This document shows positions 62,301-64,000 of a DNA stretch of 64,000 nt, in pieces (positions within the stretch are counted from its first letter, which is position 1; every line of letters begins with the position of its first letter). The notes under the pieces were generated by a model that worked only from the letters and a program-made list of their open reading frames with translations, was not told the origin of the DNA and made no database searches. A program made the translations under genes and the position numbers. The stretch covers positions 930,001 to 994,000 of the forward strand of contig NZ_CP054043.1 of the NCBI RefSeq assembly GCF_013282725.1. The letters run 5' to 3'. This DNA comes from Yersinia mollaretii ATCC 43969. Its GTDB lineage: Bacteria; Pseudomonadota; Gammaproteobacteria; Enterobacterales; Enterobacteriaceae.

Positions 62301-64000
62301 ATGCGATTACAGTTTCAAACCGGTATGCTGGTGATGATGACCAGTCTGATGGTCAGCGCACCGCTAGCCATGGCGGCTAAATCAAGTCACCACGACGCCC
62401 CTCAGCAGCTACAAGTCCCTACTCTCGCTTATGACGAGAGCACGATTGTTCTGGTGTGGAAAGCCCCGGAAGATACTCGGAAAATTGTCGATTATCACAT
62501 TTATTCTGCGGGTAAATTGCTGGGTAAAGCCAGTGATAACAATGATAAATTCTCACCTGCCAAGCCCTATATCGACAACTTCTATGCTAACGATAAAGAA
62601 GATTTCCAGCATAAAATTGTGCTACAGAACTTCACCGTTGATGGCCTGAAACCCAATACCCGCTATCAATTTACGGTCAAAGCCCAATACGCCGATGGCT
62701 CGTTATCTGCGGCCAGTCATCCGATTAATGCCAAAACCAGTGTTAAGCCACAGATTGTGAATGTGCGTGACTTTGGTGCCATCGCTGATGGCAAGACATT
62801 GAACACCCAAGCTATCCAGCAAGCCATTGATAGCTGCAAGCCGGGTTGTCGGGTCGAGATCCCCTCCGGCACTTACAAAAGTGGCGCATTGTGGCTGAAA
62901 AGTGATATGACCCTCCATCTACAAGCGGGGGCGACACTGCTCGGTTCAGAAAATCCTGATGATTATCCCGCAGGTTACCGCCTCTATCCCTACTCCACGA
63001 TTGAGCGCCCAGCGTCACTGATCAATGCCATCGACCCCAATAACAGCAAGCCCGGCACATTCCGCAATATTCGCATCACGGGTTCGGGGATCATTGATGG
63101 CAATGGCTGGCAACGAGCCAAAACCGCTGAAATAACCGATGAGTTAGGCCGCCCACTGCCGCAATATGTGGCCAGCAAAAACAGTAAAGTGCATGAAGAT
63201 GGCATTCTGGCGAAGAATCAGGTTGAGAAGGCCGTTTCTGCCGGTATGGATCTGAAAAATGCCTATGGTCAACGGCGCTCGAGCCTGATGACACTGCGCG
63301 GGGTAGAAAATGTCTATCTGGCCGGTTTCACCGTCCGTAACCCCGCTTTCCACGGCATTATGAATCTGGAAAACCACAATGTGGTGGCGAACGGTTTAAT
63401 CCATCAAACCTATGACGCCAATAACGGCGATGGCATTGAGTTCGGCAATAGCCAGAATGTGATGGTGTTTAATAACTTTTTTGACACCGGTGATGATTGC
63501 ATCAACTTTGCCGCCGGCACTGGGGAGAAAGCGCAGCAACAAGAGCCGATGAAAGGGGCATGGCTGTTCAATAACTACTTCCGGATGGGGCACGGGGCCA
63601 TTGTCACGGGCAGCCATACCGGCGCTTGGATTGAAGATATTCTGGCTGAGAATAATGTGATGTACCTGACGGACATCGGCCTGCGCGCCAAGAGCACCAG
63701 CACCATTGGCGGCGGGGCGCGCAATGTCACATTCCGCAATAATGCGATGCGTGATCTGGCGAAACAAGTGATGGTGATGACACTGGATTATGCCGACAGC
63801 AATGCCAACATTGATTACCCCCCCGCCAAGGTCCCTGCTCAATTCTATGATTTCACACTAAAAAATGTGACAGTGGATAGCACCACGGGCAAAAGTGCCT
63901 CCATTGAGATCAAAGGAGATACGGCGAATCAAGCCTGGCACCGCTTAGTCCACGTCAATAATGTGCAGCTAAAACAGGTCGCCCCAACAGCTATCAGCGA
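62301..64000 (+). CDS. pehX: Secreted exo-polygalacturonase, GH28 family, 3' end beyond window
   Basis: Releases digalacturonate from the ends of pectate in the periplasm or outside the cell. At least 566 residues are visible. A signal peptide ends near PLAMAA; a fibronectin type III domain follows (about 38-150), then the right-handed beta-helix. Catalytic motifs of GH28 are present: NNGDGIEFGNS, TGDDCINFAAGTGE with the Asp pair, MGHGAIVTGSHTG with the His, and RAKS in place of the usual RIK. AGGGATC precedes the ATG. The gene stands apart from gppA and probably belongs to the KdgR regulon. Confidence 0.92.
   Translation, partial: MRLQFQTGMLVMMTSLMVSAPLAMAAKSSHHDAPQQLQVPTLAYDESTIVLVWKAPEDTRKIVDYHIYSAGKLLGKASDNNDKFSPAKPYIDNFYANDKEDFQHKIVLQNFTVDGLKPNTRYQFTVKAQYADGSLSAASHPINAKTSVKPQIVNVRDFGAIADGKTLNTQAIQQAIDSCKPGCRVEIPSGTYKSGALWLKSDMTLHLQAGATLLGSENPDDYPAGYRLYPYSTIERPASLINAIDPNNSKPGTFRNIRITGSGIIDGNGWQRAKTAEITDELGRPLPQYVASKNSKVHEDGILAKNQVEKAVSAGMDLKNAYGQRRSSLMTLRGVENVYLAGFTVRNPAFHGIMNLENHNVVANGLIHQTYDANNGDGIEFGNSQNVMVFNNFFDTGDDCINFAAGTGEKAQQQEPMKGAWLFNNYFRMGHGAIVTGSHTGAWIEDILAENNVMYLTDIGLRAKSTSTIGGGARNVTFRNNAMRDLAKQVMVMTLDYADSNANIDYPPAKVPAQFYDFTLKNVTVDSTTGKSASIEIKGDTANQAWHRLVHVNNVQLKQVAPTAIS

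Overview
The window is one contiguous stretch of an enterobacterial chromosome and looks like Yersinia, most likely a species other than Y. pestis. I base this on close protein-level agreement with E. coli K-12 orthologues that I know from memory, on ERIC elements and palindromic repeats of the Yersinia YPAL type scattered between genes, and on a pectin-degradation gene at the right edge. I saw no insertion sequence, prophage, CRISPR array or conjugative gene.

Layout. Positions 1-5.3 kb hold yhhN (cut by the left edge), zntA behind a ZntR-type promoter, tusA, yhhQ and dcrB. Positions 5.3-12.5 kb hold the glycerol-3-phosphate regulon: glpABC divergent from glpTQ, with CRP and GlpR sites between them. 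Positions 12.5-21.4 kb hold yigL, pldB, rhtB, rhtC, recQ, pldA, yigI, rarD and corA. corA has a long leader with a small upstream ORF. Positions 21.8-26.2 kb are the least ordinary part: a lone AT-rich methyltransferase gene, then a two-gene operon encoding the two halves of a plant Tm-1-like protein as separate polypeptides. That operon is divergent from a TetR regulator, with two matching operator palindromes between them. Positions 26.5-43 kb hold uvrD-yigB-xerC-yigA-dapF-lptM, cyaY, cyaA, hemCDXY, the GlmZ small RNA with a sigma-54 promoter, the tRNA cluster argX-hisR-leuT-proM, and yifK (thrP). Positions 43.4-56.8 kb are the complete enterobacterial common antigen operon, wecA to wecG. 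Positions 57-62.1 kb hold rho, trxA, rhlB and gppA. The right edge cuts a secreted family 28 polygalacturonase gene behind KdgR- and CRP-like sites.

Functional themes are import and anaerobic oxidation of glycerol phosphate, envelope maintenance (ECA, PldA/PldB, LptM, GlmZ control of amino-sugar synthesis), metal homeostasis (ZntA, CorA), haem synthesis with cAMP control, and nucleic-acid processing (RecQ, UvrD, XerC, Rho, RhlB).

Small repeats have strongly shaped the intergenic DNA. ERIC-type elements end at or within a few bases of the stop codons of uvrD, dapF, cyaA and rffG, and one supplies the stop codon of the Tm-1-like gene. One YPAL-like element is flanked by an 18-bp duplication of a terminator stem. 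All function calls rest on remembered family knowledge and visible motifs; no database search was run.
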